64,000 nt of DNA from NCBI GenBank assembly GCA_963703325.1, contig OY969805.1, positions 1,178,001 through 1,242,000 of the forward strand, in the 5' to 3' direction. The translations under genes were made by a program, and so were the position numbers. Numbering within the stretch: the stretch's first letter is position 1; each line of letters opens with the position of its first letter. The notes below the pieces were generated by a model. It was not told the DNA's origin, did not search any database, and worked only from the letters and a program-made list of their open reading frames with translations. Below are positions 8,225-16,276 of the stretch, one piece after another. This DNA comes from Aquilonibacter sp963703325 (lineage in GTDB: Bacteria > Vulcanimicrobiota > Vulcanimicrobiia > Vulcanimicrobiales > Vulcanimicrobiaceae).

Positions 8225-8254
8225 AAGAACCTCGGCAAACGCCGAGGTTCTTTA
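8225..8254 (-). terminator. intrinsic terminator after the phasin gene
   Basis: A perfect 13-bp stem (AAAGAACCTCGGC with its complement) closes a 4-base loop. On the minus strand it is followed by a T-rich tract and lies about 20 bases downstream of the phasin stop. The T run on the other strand may make it bidirectional. Confidence 0.85.
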
Positions 8255-8273
8255 CATTCGCTAAACGCGAAAA

Positions 8274-8519
8274 CTAATTTTTCGGAAGCAGTTCCGCGAG
8301 CTTGAGCATGTACTCTTTGCGCGCCTCGAGCAGTTGGCTCGTGAACGCAAAGCTCTTCTCGACGATCTCCGCCGGGGTCGGGAGCTTGGCTTCGCCGTTC
8401 TTGCTCTCGAGCAGTTCGGTGACCGACGCGATCGCTTTCACGTTGAGGTCTTGCGCCTGCTTGAGGCCGTTGAGTAATTCGGTTTGGGCCTTTTCGACGA
8501 ATTCAGTGTAGGTGTTCAT
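8274..8519 (-). CDS. phasin-like PHA granule-associated protein
   Basis: This 81-residue amphipathic helical protein (YTEFVEKAQTELLNGLKQAQ, then ESKNGEAKLPTPAEIVEKSF, then LLEARKEYMLKLAELL) has the size and helix-breaking PTPAE motif of short phasins. It sits beside a PHA synthase operon. Phasins coat polyhydroxyalkanoate granules and control their size. I use the ATG at 8519 and not the upstream one at 8555, because a strong promoter overlaps the longer N-terminus and places the transcription start on this ATG. A clear terminator follows. Assignment is by size, composition and context. Confidence 0.75.
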   Translation of the reverse strand: MNTYTEFVEKAQTELLNGLKQAQDLNVKAIASVTELLESKNGEAKLPTPAEIVEKSFAFTSQLLEARKEYMLKLAELLPKN

Positions 8520-8525
8520 GCGCTT

Positions 8526-8555
8526 AGTATACCAAGCGAATGCGAAGTCTGTCAA
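8526..8555 (-). promoter_or_regulatory. strong promoter giving a leaderless phasin mRNA
   Basis: TTGACA (8555-8550) and TATACT (8531-8526) are separated by 18 bases. The A of the phasin ATG (8519) is the seventh base after the -10 box, so transcription should begin on the start codon. Confidence 0.8.
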
Positions 8556-8559
8556 CTAG

Positions 8560-8913
8560 CTAGCGCTCTCCGGTGAATCCCCGATAGACCCGGATCAGCG
8601 TGTCCTTTTGCTCGGCGGTCAGCCGGGGGTCCAGCTTCACCGCCGACTCAACCGCGTCCGCGGCTTCATTACGGACGTTGTCGTCGAGCAGCCCGGCTTG
8701 GGCATAGAAGGTCTCGGCCGAGAGGTGGAGCGCCCGGGCAATCTGCTTGAGGACCTCCGCCGAGGGCTTATACAGCCCGCGCTCGACCTGGCTCAGGTAG
8801 GGGTTGGAGACCTTCGCCAGATCGGCGAGTTGCCGAAGGGACAGATTCGCCAGCTCACGTTGCGTGCGAATGAATTCGCCCAAGCCCTTCAAGTGGTCGC
8901 GGTTGTTAATCAT
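8560..8913 (-). CDS. XRE-family regulator of the PHA operon
   Basis: The 117-residue protein has a clear helix-turn-helix at residues 8-65 (LSLRQLADLAKVSNPYLSQV followed by ERG and ALHLSAETFYAQAG). A short acidic C-terminal tail follows (TAEQKDTLIRVYRGF). Its ATG overlaps the phaC stop in an ATGA arrangement, so it is translated with the synthase. XRE-type repressors linked to PHA genes are known to sense granules or control phasin expression. The strong phasin promoter immediately downstream of this gene is the obvious candidate target. That regulatory link is inferred from position. Confidence 0.88.
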   Translation of the reverse strand: MINNRDHLKGLGEFIRTQRELANLSLRQLADLAKVSNPYLSQVERGLYKPSAEVLKQIARALHLSAETFYAQAGLLDDNVRNEAADAVESAVKLDPRLTAEQKDTLIRVYRGFTGER

Positions 8914-10652
8914 GCGATGGTGGCCTCGTCATGGTTTTGTGCGGTGGAGTCGAACGGCTCGGCCGTTTCGTTTCGAACGTACCGGCCCGGAGCCGGCTCG
9001 CCGCCGCCGGGCAGCGGATACGGTGTGCGGCGCGCGCCGCCGTGCGCGTCGGCCCAAGCCGACCAATCGTCCCACCAGCTTCCTTGGTGTTTGGCTGCGC
9101 GCGCGAGCCAGGCGTCAGGCGTCTCCCCGGCGTCGACCGCGTCGGCGGTCCAGAAACACGATTTCGGATTGCCCGGTGGATTGCAGATGCCGGCCACGTG
9201 ACCGGAATTGGTGCGCGTGTATTTCACGGGTCCGCCGACGTATTGCGACGTCATGAAGCTCGTGCGCCACGGCGCGATGTGATCGTTCTCGGCGCCGAGG
9301 ACGTAGAGCGGCGTCTCGATCTTGCCCATGTCGATCGGGACGTCGTTGAGTACGAAGGCATTGGGCACGACGAGCAAGTTGTGAAGATAACACGCGCGCA
9401 AATACTGCGAGTGCATGGCCGCAGGCATGCGCGTTGCATCGCCGTTCCAGGTGAGAATGTCGAACGCCGGCGGTTTCTTTCCCATGTACCAGTTGGAGAC
9501 GACGTAGCTCCAAATCAGATCGTTGGCGCGCATCCAATTGAACGTGCCGGCCATCTCGCTCGACTCCAGATAGCCGCGCTCGTTCATCGATTTTTCCAAG
9601 CGCGCGATCGACGCTTCGTCGGTGAAGACGCCGAGATCGCCGGGCTCGGCAAAGTCGAGAATCGTGTTGGTGAGCGTCACCGCGCCAATGCGATGCGCTT
9701 CACCCTTTGCCGCGAGATAGGCCAGCAGCAAGAGCGTCATCGTCCCGCCGACGCACAGCGCCGCGAGATTGACCTGCGGCGCGCCGGTGATGCGCTCCAC
9801 CGCGTTGAGCGCGGCAAGCACGCCCTCTTCGAAATAGGTGTCCATCGTGAAATCCCGCATCGTCGCGTCGGGATTGCGATAGCTGATCATAAAGACTTGA
9901 TGGCCGCGCGACACCGCCCACTCGACGAACGAGCGGCCCGGTGCGAGATCCATGATGTAGTATTTGTTGATCCACGGCGGGTTCATCAGAATCGGCCGCT
10001 CGTAGACGGTTTCGGTCTGGGGATAGTAGGCGATCAGCTCGATCAGCTCGTTGCGAAAGACGACTTCGCCCGGTGTTGCGGCGAGATTCTCACCCAGCAT
10101 GAATGCCGACGCATCGACTTGCTTGGGATAGCCGCCGTTGTTTTGCACGTCGTCGATGAACTCGAGCATGCCTTCGACCAGGCTCGTGCCGCCGGTGTCG
10201 ATGGCTTGTTTGATCACGCCGGGGTTGAGCCAGGGAACATTGCTCGGCGCGAGCGCGTCCATCATCATGTTCATCGCGAAGCGCGCTTTACGTTTGGTGC
10301 CTTCGGGCAAGCGCGTGCTCTCGACGACCTGTTGCGCGTACTGGCGGCGCACGAGATACTCTTCCACCATCGAGATGAGGAACGGATTGCTGGTCCAGGC
10401 GGGATCGGAAAAACGCTTGTCGCCCTGCACGTCGACGGCGGGCGGCGGGTTCTCGCCCTGCATGCGGCGCAGCGCGTTCATCGCGACGCCTTGTTGGGCG
10501 ATCATCATCCCGCTCATGATCGTGCCCATGCGCAGCGGATCGCTCATCACGTCGAGCGTCACCGCGCGCAGCGCATCGTTGAGCGATGCCGGATCGGCGC
10601 CGGAGAGATCGAGACCATAGCTGAACTCTTCAATCGGTACCGCGCCGACCAT
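8910..10652 (-). CDS. phaC: class I polyhydroxyalkanoate synthase PhaC
   Basis: The 580-residue length fits class I synthases. The alpha/beta-hydrolase core has the lipase-like box LAALCVGGTM with nucleophile Cys300, the Asp in GAENDHIAPW and the His in NSGHVAGICNPP. The PHA synthase N-terminal region includes RFSDPAWTSNPF, and the substrate tunnel region has PWINKYYIMDL. The enzyme polymerises 3-hydroxyacyl-CoA into intracellular polyester granules. The first glycine of the usual G-x-C-x-G-G box is alanine here. The start codon shares one base with the stop of the upstream phaB copy, and the gene is followed by the XRE regulator and phasin. Confidence 0.96.
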   Translation of the reverse strand: MVGAVPIEEFSYGLDLSGADPASLNDALRAVTLDVMSDPLRMGTIMSGMMIAQQGVAMNALRRMQGENPPPAVDVQGDKRFSDPAWTSNPFLISMVEEYLVRRQYAQQVVESTRLPEGTKRKARFAMNMMMDALAPSNVPWLNPGVIKQAIDTGGTSLVEGMLEFIDDVQNNGGYPKQVDASAFMLGENLAATPGEVVFRNELIELIAYYPQTETVYERPILMNPPWINKYYIMDLAPGRSFVEWAVSRGHQVFMISYRNPDATMRDFTMDTYFEEGVLAALNAVERITGAPQVNLAALCVGGTMTLLLLAYLAAKGEAHRIGAVTLTNTILDFAEPGDLGVFTDEASIARLEKSMNERGYLESSEMAGTFNWMRANDLIWSYVVSNWYMGKKPPAFDILTWNGDATRMPAAMHSQYLRACYLHNLLVVPNAFVLNDVPIDMGKIETPLYVLGAENDHIAPWRTSFMTSQYVGGPVKYTRTNSGHVAGICNPPGNPKSCFWTADAVDAGETPDAWLARAAKHQGSWWDDWSAWADAHGGARRTPYPLPGGGEPAPGRYVRNETAEPFDSTAQNHDEATIA

Positions 10653-11435
10653 TACATGTACATGCCCCCGTTGACGTCGTAGGTTGCGCCGGTGATAAAG
10701 CCGGAGTTGTCATCGATCAAGAAACGCACGACGCGCGCGATTTCGTCGGGTTGACCGAGCCGATCGACCGGCGTGCGGCTGCGCGCTCCGGCGATTGCAG
10801 CTTCAGGCATCGCGCGCACCATCTCGGTCGCGGTAAAGCCCGGTGCAACGGCGTTGACCGTAATGCCCGAACGCGCGGTTTCGAGTGCAAGTGTCTTGGT
10901 GAGGCCCAAGAGTCCCGCTTTTGCCGCCGCGTAATTCGCTTGACCGAAATTCCCGGTGTGCCCCACCACGGAGCTGATGTTAACGATGCGTCCGTACTGC
11001 TGCTCGAGCATGTGATCGAGGACGGCCTTGATCATAAAAAACGGCCCTGAGAGGTTCACATTCAGGACCGTCTGCCATTCTTCGATGGTCATCTTGCGCG
11101 CCGTGTGATCTTTCGTGATGCCGGCATTATTGACGAGAATGTCAACTTTGCCGAGCTCGGCGATGACCGCTTGTGCGGCCACCTCGCACGCGTGCGGAAT
11201 CCGCGACGTCAGCTTCATAAAAATGCACGAGCTTGGCGGTGCCGTTGAGCGACGCGCGCAACGTTTCGGTACGATCGCGATCGGCTGGAATACCAAGCAC
11301 GGCAATAGTTGCACCATCCGCAGCGAGCGCCGACGAAATCGCGCCGCCAATACCGCGCGAACCGCCGGTCACGATCGCCACTCGACCATCGAGCCGCGCG
11401 AGCGTGCCCGAGGGGGCTGTCGAGGTGGTTATCAT
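10652..11435 (-). pseudogene. phaB: frameshifted acetoacetyl-CoA reductase-like SDR (phaB copy 2)
   Basis: A short-chain dehydrogenase is split between two frames. The N-terminal part (from the ATG at 11435) has the cofactor motif VTGGSRGIGG and runs to HFYEADVADS. The rest, from HACEVAAQAVIAELG through NNAGI, NISSV, the YAAAK catalytic motif and VNGGMYM, is in the next frame. One extra base near 11193-11197 accounts for the break: removing it joins ADVADS directly to HACEVAAQ. This could be a real mutation or an assembly error. It lies directly before phaC (TAATG overlap), where an NADPH-dependent acetoacetyl-CoA reductase would be expected, and an intact paralogue lies upstream. Confidence 0.8.
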
Positions 11436-11444
11436 GGGCACTAC

Positions 11445-11475
11445 TTTGTACCCATCCGCTATGCTCACCTAGCAA
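11445..11475 (-). promoter_or_regulatory. candidate promoter of the frameshifted phaB/phaC operon
   Basis: On the minus strand TTGCTA (11475-11470) and TACAAA (11450-11445) are separated by 19 bases, with the ATG at 11435 nine bases after the -10 box. The string GTACAAAGTAG recurs in the promoter at 13120. It argues against the upstream GTG at 11468 as start codon. Confidence 0.45.
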
Positions 11476-11505
11476 AGGATAAAGAAAATCTTAGGATCTT
11501 TAGAC

Positions 11506-11572
11506 GGTCCGGCCTAGCCGTAGGCTAGGACGCACCTCGTGTGCTCCGGACCTTCAGCTGCATCGTGCAGCT
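11506..11572. ncRNA. compact multi-stem RNA fold between the two phaB copies
   Basis: Four perfect stems fit in 67 bases. An outer 7-bp stem (11506-11512 with 11546-11552, GGTCCGG/CCGGACC) encloses a 7-bp hairpin (11513-11519/11523-11529, 3-base loop) and a 4-bp hairpin (11532-11535/11541-11544), forming a three-way junction. A 7-bp hairpin (11556-11562/11566-11572) follows. The element lies seven bases past the intact phaB stop. No U-tract follows in either direction, so a simple terminator is not an adequate description. The strand and function are undetermined. Confidence 0.5.
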
Positions 11573-11578
11573 CTGGCC

Positions 11579-12322
11579 CTAGACCATATCCAGCCCACCA
11601 TTTACGTGGAAGGCGGCCCCGGTAATATATCCCGAGTCATCCTCGCATAAGAATTTAACCACCCGCGCGACCTCGCTTGGTTTGCCAAGCCGCTTGGTGG
11701 GAATCTTATCGACCACTTTTGCCAGCGCCGCCTCGGGCATCGCTTCGACCATCTCGGTCGCGATGAAACCGGGCGCGACGACGTTGGCGGTGATGCCTTT
11801 GTTGGCGGTCTCGAGCGCGAGCGATTTGGTGAAGCCGAAGAGTCCCGCTTTAGACGCGGCATAGTTCGCCTGACCGATGTTGCCGGTCGAACCAATCACC
11901 GAGCTAATGTTGACGATGCGCCCCGAGCCGCGCTCGATCATGTGCTCGAGCACCGCTTTAGTCATGTTGAACGTCCCCGAAAGATTGACGTTGATGACGT
12001 TCCACCAATCCTCGGAACTCATTTTGCGCAGCGTCTTGTCGAGCGTGATGCCTGCATTATTAATGAGAAAGTCGACCCTGCCGTAGGCGTCGAGCACTTC
12101 ATTGACGACGCGCTTGCAATCGTCGAAGTCGTCGACGCGGCCTTGATGCGTCGAAACCGAGAGCCCGTTGGCGCGATGTTTTTCTGCGCAGCGTTCCGCG
12201 GCATCCGCGCCTTTGCTGTAGCCGGCGGCAACGTGCGCGTGATCTTGTGCGAGCGCTTGCGTAATCGCAAGCCCGATGCCGCGCGTACCGCCGGTAACGA
12301 TTGCTACTCGTCCGTTAAACAT
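11579..12322 (-). CDS. phaB: acetoacetyl-CoA reductase (PhaB/FabG-type SDR)
   Basis: This intact 247-residue short-chain dehydrogenase has the cofactor motif VTGGTRGIG (residues 9-17), NNAGI, the catalytic Ser in NISSVIG and the YAASK motif. The sequence GYSKGADAAERCAEK after the second strand resembles PhaB NADPH-binding regions. The C-terminus GAAFHVNGGLDMV is typical. It probably reduces acetoacetyl-CoA to (R)-3-hydroxybutyryl-CoA for PhaC. A good GGGAGG ribosome site lies eight bases before the ATG. It is paralogous to the frameshifted copy downstream and may supply the activity the broken copy lacks. FabG function in fatty-acid synthesis is the alternative. Confidence 0.88.
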   Translation of the reverse strand: MFNGRVAIVTGGTRGIGLAITQALAQDHAHVAAGYSKGADAAERCAEKHRANGLSVSTHQGRVDDFDDCKRVVNEVLDAYGRVDFLINNAGITLDKTLRKMSSEDWWNVINVNLSGTFNMTKAVLEHMIERGSGRIVNISSVIGSTGNIGQANYAASKAGLFGFTKSLALETANKGITANVVAPGFIATEMVEAMPEAALAKVVDKIPTKRLGKPSEVARVVKFLCEDDSGYITGAAFHVNGGLDMV

Positions 12323-12388
12323 CTCGTGCGCCTCCCAGCGTGGAACGCTTTACTGCGCTGCGATAAGCGCTTTTCCCGCGTGGTCTAC

Positions 12389-13075
12389 CTACCACATCGG
12401 AACGGGCGTTGGCGTTGGTGTTACTAGCGGTGCCGGTGAGGGCGTGTAAGCAACGATAACCGTAAATGTCGTCGGGGCATCTTCGCTTGCAAGCCGTACG
12501 CTTCGATTGACGCCGTTTGCCACGATCTGCACCACAACCAGTCGGTTTCCGCCGACGGCACTCGGCATTGCAGCAAAGCTATACGGCACGTCGGTTGCGC
12601 TGGCAGCGGCGAAAAGCGGATCGTATGCGGCACTCGACGGTGTGGCGAGTTCGCTCACGCTCGCGGCGGTAGCGCTGAACGTATCGATGTCGGCGAGGCT
12701 GTCGCCGGCGACGGGCGCACTGCTGCCGGTCAGCGTGTAACGCGTCAGCGTCTTTGCCGCGGCATTGAAGGTATACGTCCAGGCGTAGGTGCGATGCGCG
12801 CCGTCTTGGGTGAAAAAATCGACCTCGTGGCCGTCGCTATTGCTTTGCCCCAGCGCGTCGGTGGCCGGGACGTAGACCGCTAGCGAACTTGCCGCCTCAC
12901 TCGAGAGCCGCTCGATCAAGCGCGCGGCGTTCGTGCTCGCGTTGACGCGCAGATTGGCGGCGGTCGCCGAGGCAACCAGTCGATCGACCATTGCGATCAG
13001 CGCCCAGAGCATGGTGACCGCGAGCGCGGCCCCGAGCAGCGTTTCGATGAGGGTGAATCCCGCTTGCCGGTCCAT
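12389..13075 (-). CDS. type IV pilin-like (pseudopilin) protein
   Basis: The 228-residue protein starts with a class III prepilin leader: MDRQAG, then the mature FTLIETLLGAALAVTMLWAL. Glu5 of the mature protein and the hydrophobic helix are present, so PilD-type peptidase processing is expected. The remainder is a Ser/Ala/Thr-rich secreted domain ending in a proline-threonine tail (PLVTPTPTPVPMW). The best match is a minor pilin or type II secretion pseudopilin. No other pilus genes lie nearby. The ATG at 13075 places the G-FTLIE cleavage site after six residues; a longer in-frame start would give an implausible leader. Confidence 0.78.
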   Translation of the reverse strand: MDRQAGFTLIETLLGAALAVTMLWALIAMVDRLVASATAANLRVNASTNAARLIERLSSEAASSLAVYVPATDALGQSNSDGHEVDFFTQDGAHRTYAWTYTFNAAAKTLTRYTLTGSSAPVAGDSLADIDTFSATAASVSELATPSSAAYDPLFAAASATDVPYSFAAMPSAVGGNRLVVVQIVANGVNRSVRLASEDAPTTFTVIVAYTPSPAPLVTPTPTPVPMW

Positions 13076-13096
13076 GCACGACGAGGAGTGCCCGCG

Positions 13097-13126
13097 TTGC
13101 CGTCGCCCCAGACTTTGTGGTACAAA
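13097..13126 (+). promoter_or_regulatory. promoter giving a leaderless mRNA for the membrane protein at 13134
   Basis: TTGCCG (13097-13102) and TACAAA (13121-13126) are separated by 18 bases, and the ATG follows seven bases after the -10 box. The geometry matches the phasin promoter. Confidence 0.6.
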
Positions 13127-13133
13127 GTAGAGC

Positions 13134-13739
13134 ATGACCGATATCGAACGCGCCATGCTCGACATCGCCGAAGTGCGCGACCGCCTGGCGATGACGCAGC
13201 GCTTCCGCGGCATTTCGGGTGTGGCGGCAATTGCGTCGGGTTGCTTCGCGATCGCGGCCGGCGTGTTGCAAGCCTTGCTGGTGGCGGTGCCGCACGGCGC
13301 ATACGAGCAACGCGTGTATGCCTCGATTTGGCTCGTGTGCGGAACCGCGGCAATGATCGTGAACTACGGCTCGATCGCGCACTGGTTCGTGAGCGACGAA
13401 AGCGCGCGAGATCGCTGGCAGACGCGTACCGTCGGACTTGCCATTCTGCCGGCCTTGACACTCGGTGCGGCGCTTACGCTCGCGCTGCTCAGTCGCGGTG
13501 CGTTCTCGTATTTGCCCGGCGTATGGTACGGCTGTTACGGCGTCGGTTTGTTTGCATCGCGGATGATGCTGCCGCGCGACGTGTTACCGATCGCCGCGTT
13601 CTTCCTCGCCGCAGGCATTGCGTTGCTTTTTGCGCCGTCGGCGATCGCGCTTGCATGGTGGGTCTTGCCGATCGGCTTCGGCGTCGGACAAATTGCGATC
13701 GGCGTGCTGGTTGCGCGCGACCGGCGGGAGCGAGGATGA
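13134..13739 (+). CDS. six-helix membrane protein paired with a winged-helix regulator
   Basis: This 201-residue protein has a short cytoplasmic N-terminus (TDIERAMLDIAEVRDRL) and about six hydrophobic segments, roughly 28-50, 62-82, 98-120, 125-142, 148-168 and 172-192. There is no transporter or enzyme signature. It overlaps the next gene (a winged-helix protein) through ATGA. Such membrane protein/regulator pairs recur in many genomes, and in some the membrane protein may sequester or sense for the regulator. Function is unassigned. Confidence 0.7.
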   Translation: MTDIERAMLDIAEVRDRLAMTQRFRGISGVAAIASGCFAIAAGVLQALLVAVPHGAYEQRVYASIWLVCGTAAMIVNYGSIAHWFVSDESARDRWQTRTVGLAILPALTLGAALTLALLSRGAFSYLPGVWYGCYGVGLFASRMMLPRDVLPIAAFFLAAGIALLFAPSAIALAWWVLPIGFGVGQIAIGVLVARDRRERG

Positions 13740-14092
13740 GCGCCACCGATCTCGATCGCGTGTTTCACGAGCGCGGACGCCTAGCGATCTGCTCGACACT
13801 GGTCGCACATCCCGACGGCGTGTCGTTTACGCAGTTGCAAGATGCCTGCGCGCTGACCGACGGCAACCTCAACCGCCACTTGCACGCGCTGGCAGAAGAC
13901 AGCATCGTGCAAACCGAGCGGCGCACGGGTGTAGGGCGGCCGCAAACGATCGTGCGTATCACGCCCGCCGGTCGCGAACGGTTCTTGGCCTACATCGACG
14001 CGCTCGAGCGCGTCGTGCGTGAGGTTCAGCGCTCGATGAGTTCGAGTGAGTCACCGGTGCGTGCGATTCCGGCGCGGGGAACGTCGCAGTAA
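13736..14092 (+). CDS. winged-helix transcriptional regulator
   Basis: The 118-residue protein has a winged-helix fold over residues 8-85: HERGRLAICSTLVAHPDGVS, then FTQLQDACALTDGNLNRHLH, then VGRPQTIVRITPAGRERFLAY. This is the pattern of the MarR/ArsR-like transcriptional regulators found next to small membrane proteins. It is translationally coupled to the gene upstream. Its 3' end overlaps the convergent MOSC gene by 67 bases, an unusually long overlap; both coding frames look genuine, though the last 20 residues of this protein may be dispensable. Confidence 0.85.
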   Translation: MSATDLDRVFHERGRLAICSTLVAHPDGVSFTQLQDACALTDGNLNRHLHALAEDSIVQTERRTGVGRPQTIVRITPAGRERFLAYIDALERVVREVQRSMSSSESPVRAIPARGTSQ

Positions 14093-14649
14093 ATCCCCAT
14101 CCAGTTCGAACGCGCCTGCGCGACATAGCGCAGGATCCGCGGATCGACTTTTCCGCCATTGAGATCGTACGTCGGCACGACGCAGCGTTCAATCGGATAG
14201 CGCACCCGTAGCGTTACCTCACCGAGGCGCAATTCGCGGCCGGTTAATGCCGCTTCGTCGAAGGCGATGCCGGGCTCGGCCTCAACATAGAAGTTGGGAC
14301 GAAAGCGTTCGAATTCGACGCGATAGCCGACAAAGGACGAGACGCCGTCGAGCCAGCGATCGACGATGAGCGATACCGGCGCATCGTCGAAGAATCCACC
14401 GTCATCACTCTGCGCGAGCGACGCGCTAGGAACCAGCGACAGCGCCTCTTCGACGTCGCTGAGCCGGTGCAGACGGTCGTCTTCCTTACCGCGATAGGGC
14501 TTGCCGGCGCGCGGTCCATCGTCGGCAATCAGCGCCGACACGCGATCGCCTTCGAGGCCGGCCGGGAGCACGGCGCACGCATCGAGTGCCTCGCCGTGCA
14601 GACTCTTCACCGGATACCGCCGGATTGCGCGTAACGTCCCGATTCGCAT
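14026..14649 (-). CDS. MOSC-domain protein
   Basis: The 207-residue protein has an N-terminal beta-barrel (GTLRAIRRYPVKSLHGEALD) followed by the MOSC core. That core contains the arginine-rich RFRPNFYVEAEPGIAFDE and the conserved cysteine in PIERCVVPTYDLNGGKVDP. MOSC proteins bind sulfur or molybdenum cofactor, as in YcbX/YiiM-like and mARC enzymes that reduce N-hydroxylated compounds. This short form lacks a fused ferredoxin or flavin domain. No molybdenum cofactor genes are nearby. Confidence 0.87.
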   Translation of the reverse strand: MRIGTLRAIRRYPVKSLHGEALDACAVLPAGLEGDRVSALIADDGPRAGKPYRGKEDDRLHRLSDVEEALSLVPSASLAQSDDGGFFDDAPVSLIVDRWLDGVSSFVGYRVEFERFRPNFYVEAEPGIAFDEAALTGRELRLGEVTLRVRYPIERCVVPTYDLNGGKVDPRILRYVAQARSNWMGIYCDVPRAGIARTGDSLELIER

Positions 14650-14705
14650 TCGTAATACGTACTACAATAGGAAGGCGAGATTACCCCCAAGAACGGGGCC
14701 GCGCA

Positions 14706-15644
14706 ATGGACGAGTTGCAGGGGCGTCCCGCGCTACGCGCACTCACGATCGGAGAGATCTTCGATCGCGCGGTGACGATGTATGTGCGCCACTTCGTCGT
14801 CTTCACGCTGATCGTTCTCACGCTGCTCGTGCCGCTCGGCATCCTCGACTACTTCATGACCAATCAGTCGACGTCGCAGCTCTCGCAGTTGCTCGCGCAA
14901 ATTCAACATCCGAGCGCGCACCCAACGCCGATCTATTCGCCCGGCCAACTTACCGCGATCTTCGCCCTGCTGCTCGTCGCCCTTATTCTGGCGCCGTTTA
15001 CCAATAATGCCGTCGCGGTGGGTGTCGCGGCGATCTATGCCGGGCGCACACCGACGTACGCCGATGGATATGGACGCGTGCTGCGCCGCTGGGCTCCGCT
15101 GCTCGGCACGACCGTGCTGTGCGGCTTGATTCTCCTGGGAACCTATTTTGCGGTGGTCATTGGTGCGGTGATCGTCGTCTTCATCGCGGCGCTGATGGCG
15201 GCGGCCCTCAGGTTTCTGGGCCTGCTCTTCGCGATCGCTGGTGTGGTGATCGTGCTCGCGATCGTCCTACTCTTTATGCTCTTACTGATGTGCTGCGCAT
15301 TTGCGCTCTACGCCACCACGATCGAGCAAGCGAGTCCGGCGGACGCAATCGGCGAAGCATTCCGGCGTATCCTCAATCGACGTGAAATCGGCAAGGCGAC
15401 ATTGATTTCGCTTGCGTATCTGGCAATCCAGATCGGCGCGCTCGTCATCGCCAGTACCGTTGCGGCGCTCTTGCTCGCGTTTGCACACAGCGCGGTCGCC
15501 GAGTTCGTGGTCAACACCGTCATCAATTCCGCCGTTACGGCCTTCGTGACGATTTTGCTCGCGGTGTATTACTACGATGTGCGCACGCGCAGCGAAGGCC
15601 TGGATCTCGAAGTCGATCTCGAGCGCCTCACGGCGCCGTCATGA
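14706..15644 (+). CDS. multi-pass membrane protein opening the MoxR cluster
   Basis: The 312-residue protein begins with LRALTIGEIFDRAVTMYVRH, the N-terminal motif of a widespread family of six- to seven-helix membrane proteins (glycerophosphoryl-diester-phosphodiesterase membrane-domain-like). Several very hydrophobic helices follow, including a long valine/isoleucine/alanine stretch around residues 140-205. It heads a run of six genes that each overlap by four to eight bases. Its role in MoxR-type clusters is unknown; membrane assembly or anchoring is a reasonable guess. Confidence 0.7.
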   Translation: MDELQGRPALRALTIGEIFDRAVTMYVRHFVVFTLIVLTLLVPLGILDYFMTNQSTSQLSQLLAQIQHPSAHPTPIYSPGQLTAIFALLLVALILAPFTNNAVAVGVAAIYAGRTPTYADGYGRVLRRWAPLLGTTVLCGLILLGTYFAVVIGAVIVVFIAALMAAALRFLGLLFAIAGVVIVLAIVLLFMLLLMCCAFALYATTIEQASPADAIGEAFRRILNRREIGKATLISLAYLAIQIGALVIASTVAALLLAFAHSAVAEFVVNTVINSAVTAFVTILLAVYYYDVRTRSEGLDLEVDLERLTAPS

Positions 15645-16276
15645 CCCACGCACCGCCCATCGCAATCGTCGGGGCGGTCCGAGCCGAACTTGCTGTTCCG
15701 GGGCGCTACCATCTTGGCGTGATCCCGTCGCCGCATCGTTCGCTGATCGGCATCGCGCTGCAATGGCTTGCGGATCGATGGAACGACCTCTGGAACGCGG
15801 TGGCGAGCCACGTAAAACTCGGGCCGGCCGGGCTGTCGCTGATCGGCGACGTGCTCGTCGTGCTCTGCGTGTTAGCGATTGCCGTCGTGGGTGCGCAGTT
15901 GCTCCTGCAGCTTCAGTACGAACGCACGCGACGCGAGCACGCGACCGCGCTTGCGCCGCGGCGCAGTGCGCACGCACTTGCCGCGCTTGCTGCGCAAGCC
16001 GCAAACACGGGAGACTACGCTCGCGCGATTCGCCTGGTGTTTATCGCAGCGGTCACGCTGTTGGATTTGCGCGGCGTGGTGCGTGACGAGCGCTCGTCGA
16101 CGATCAACGAGTTGCGGCGCGCGCTGCACCAGCGCGACGGTGCGCTTGAACCGGCGTTTGTCGAGATCGCGGGCCTCTATACGTCCGCAGCCTACGCACA
16201 GTCACCGGCCGGCCCCGACGCGTGGCAGCGGGCGCGCGCAGCCTATGACGAACTTGCGGCGGCCGCGGCGCTATGA
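15641..16276 (+). CDS. DUF4129-type membrane protein
   Basis: This 211-residue protein has one clear membrane helix (about 65-88, SLIGDVLVVLCVLAIAVVGA). The cytoplasmic domain resembles DUF4129: NTGDYARAIRLVFIAAVTLL, then DERSSTINELRRAL, then FVEIAGLYTSAAYAQSP. DUF4129 proteins are typical companions of MoxR/DUF58 pairs. It overlaps both neighbours through ATGA. The N-terminal 40 residues are not recognisably part of the family. Confidence 0.72.
   Translation: MTHAPPIAIVGAVRAELAVPGRYHLGVIPSPHRSLIGIALQWLADRWNDLWNAVASHVKLGPAGLSLIGDVLVVLCVLAIAVVGAQLLLQLQYERTRREHATALAPRRSAHALAALAAQAANTGDYARAIRLVFIAAVTLLDLRGVVRDERSSTINELRRALHQRDGALEPAFVEIAGLYTSAAYAQSPAGPDAWQRARAAYDELAAAAAL

Noticed and set aside
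8520..8555. Longer N-terminus of the phasin (start at 8555)
   Set aside because: These codons coincide with a TTGACA-18-TATACT promoter, and the extra residues do not resemble phasins.
8931..10682. 583-codon open frame opposite phaC
   Set aside because: The minus strand encodes a canonical PHA synthase with its full catalytic triad; the plus frame is rich in Arg, His and Asp, as expected for antisense of a high-GC gene.
11506..11552. tRNA-like gene between the phaB copies
   Set aside because: The closing stem is 7 bp, but only two arms are inside, there is no anticodon-type 7-base loop, and no T-arm consensus is present.
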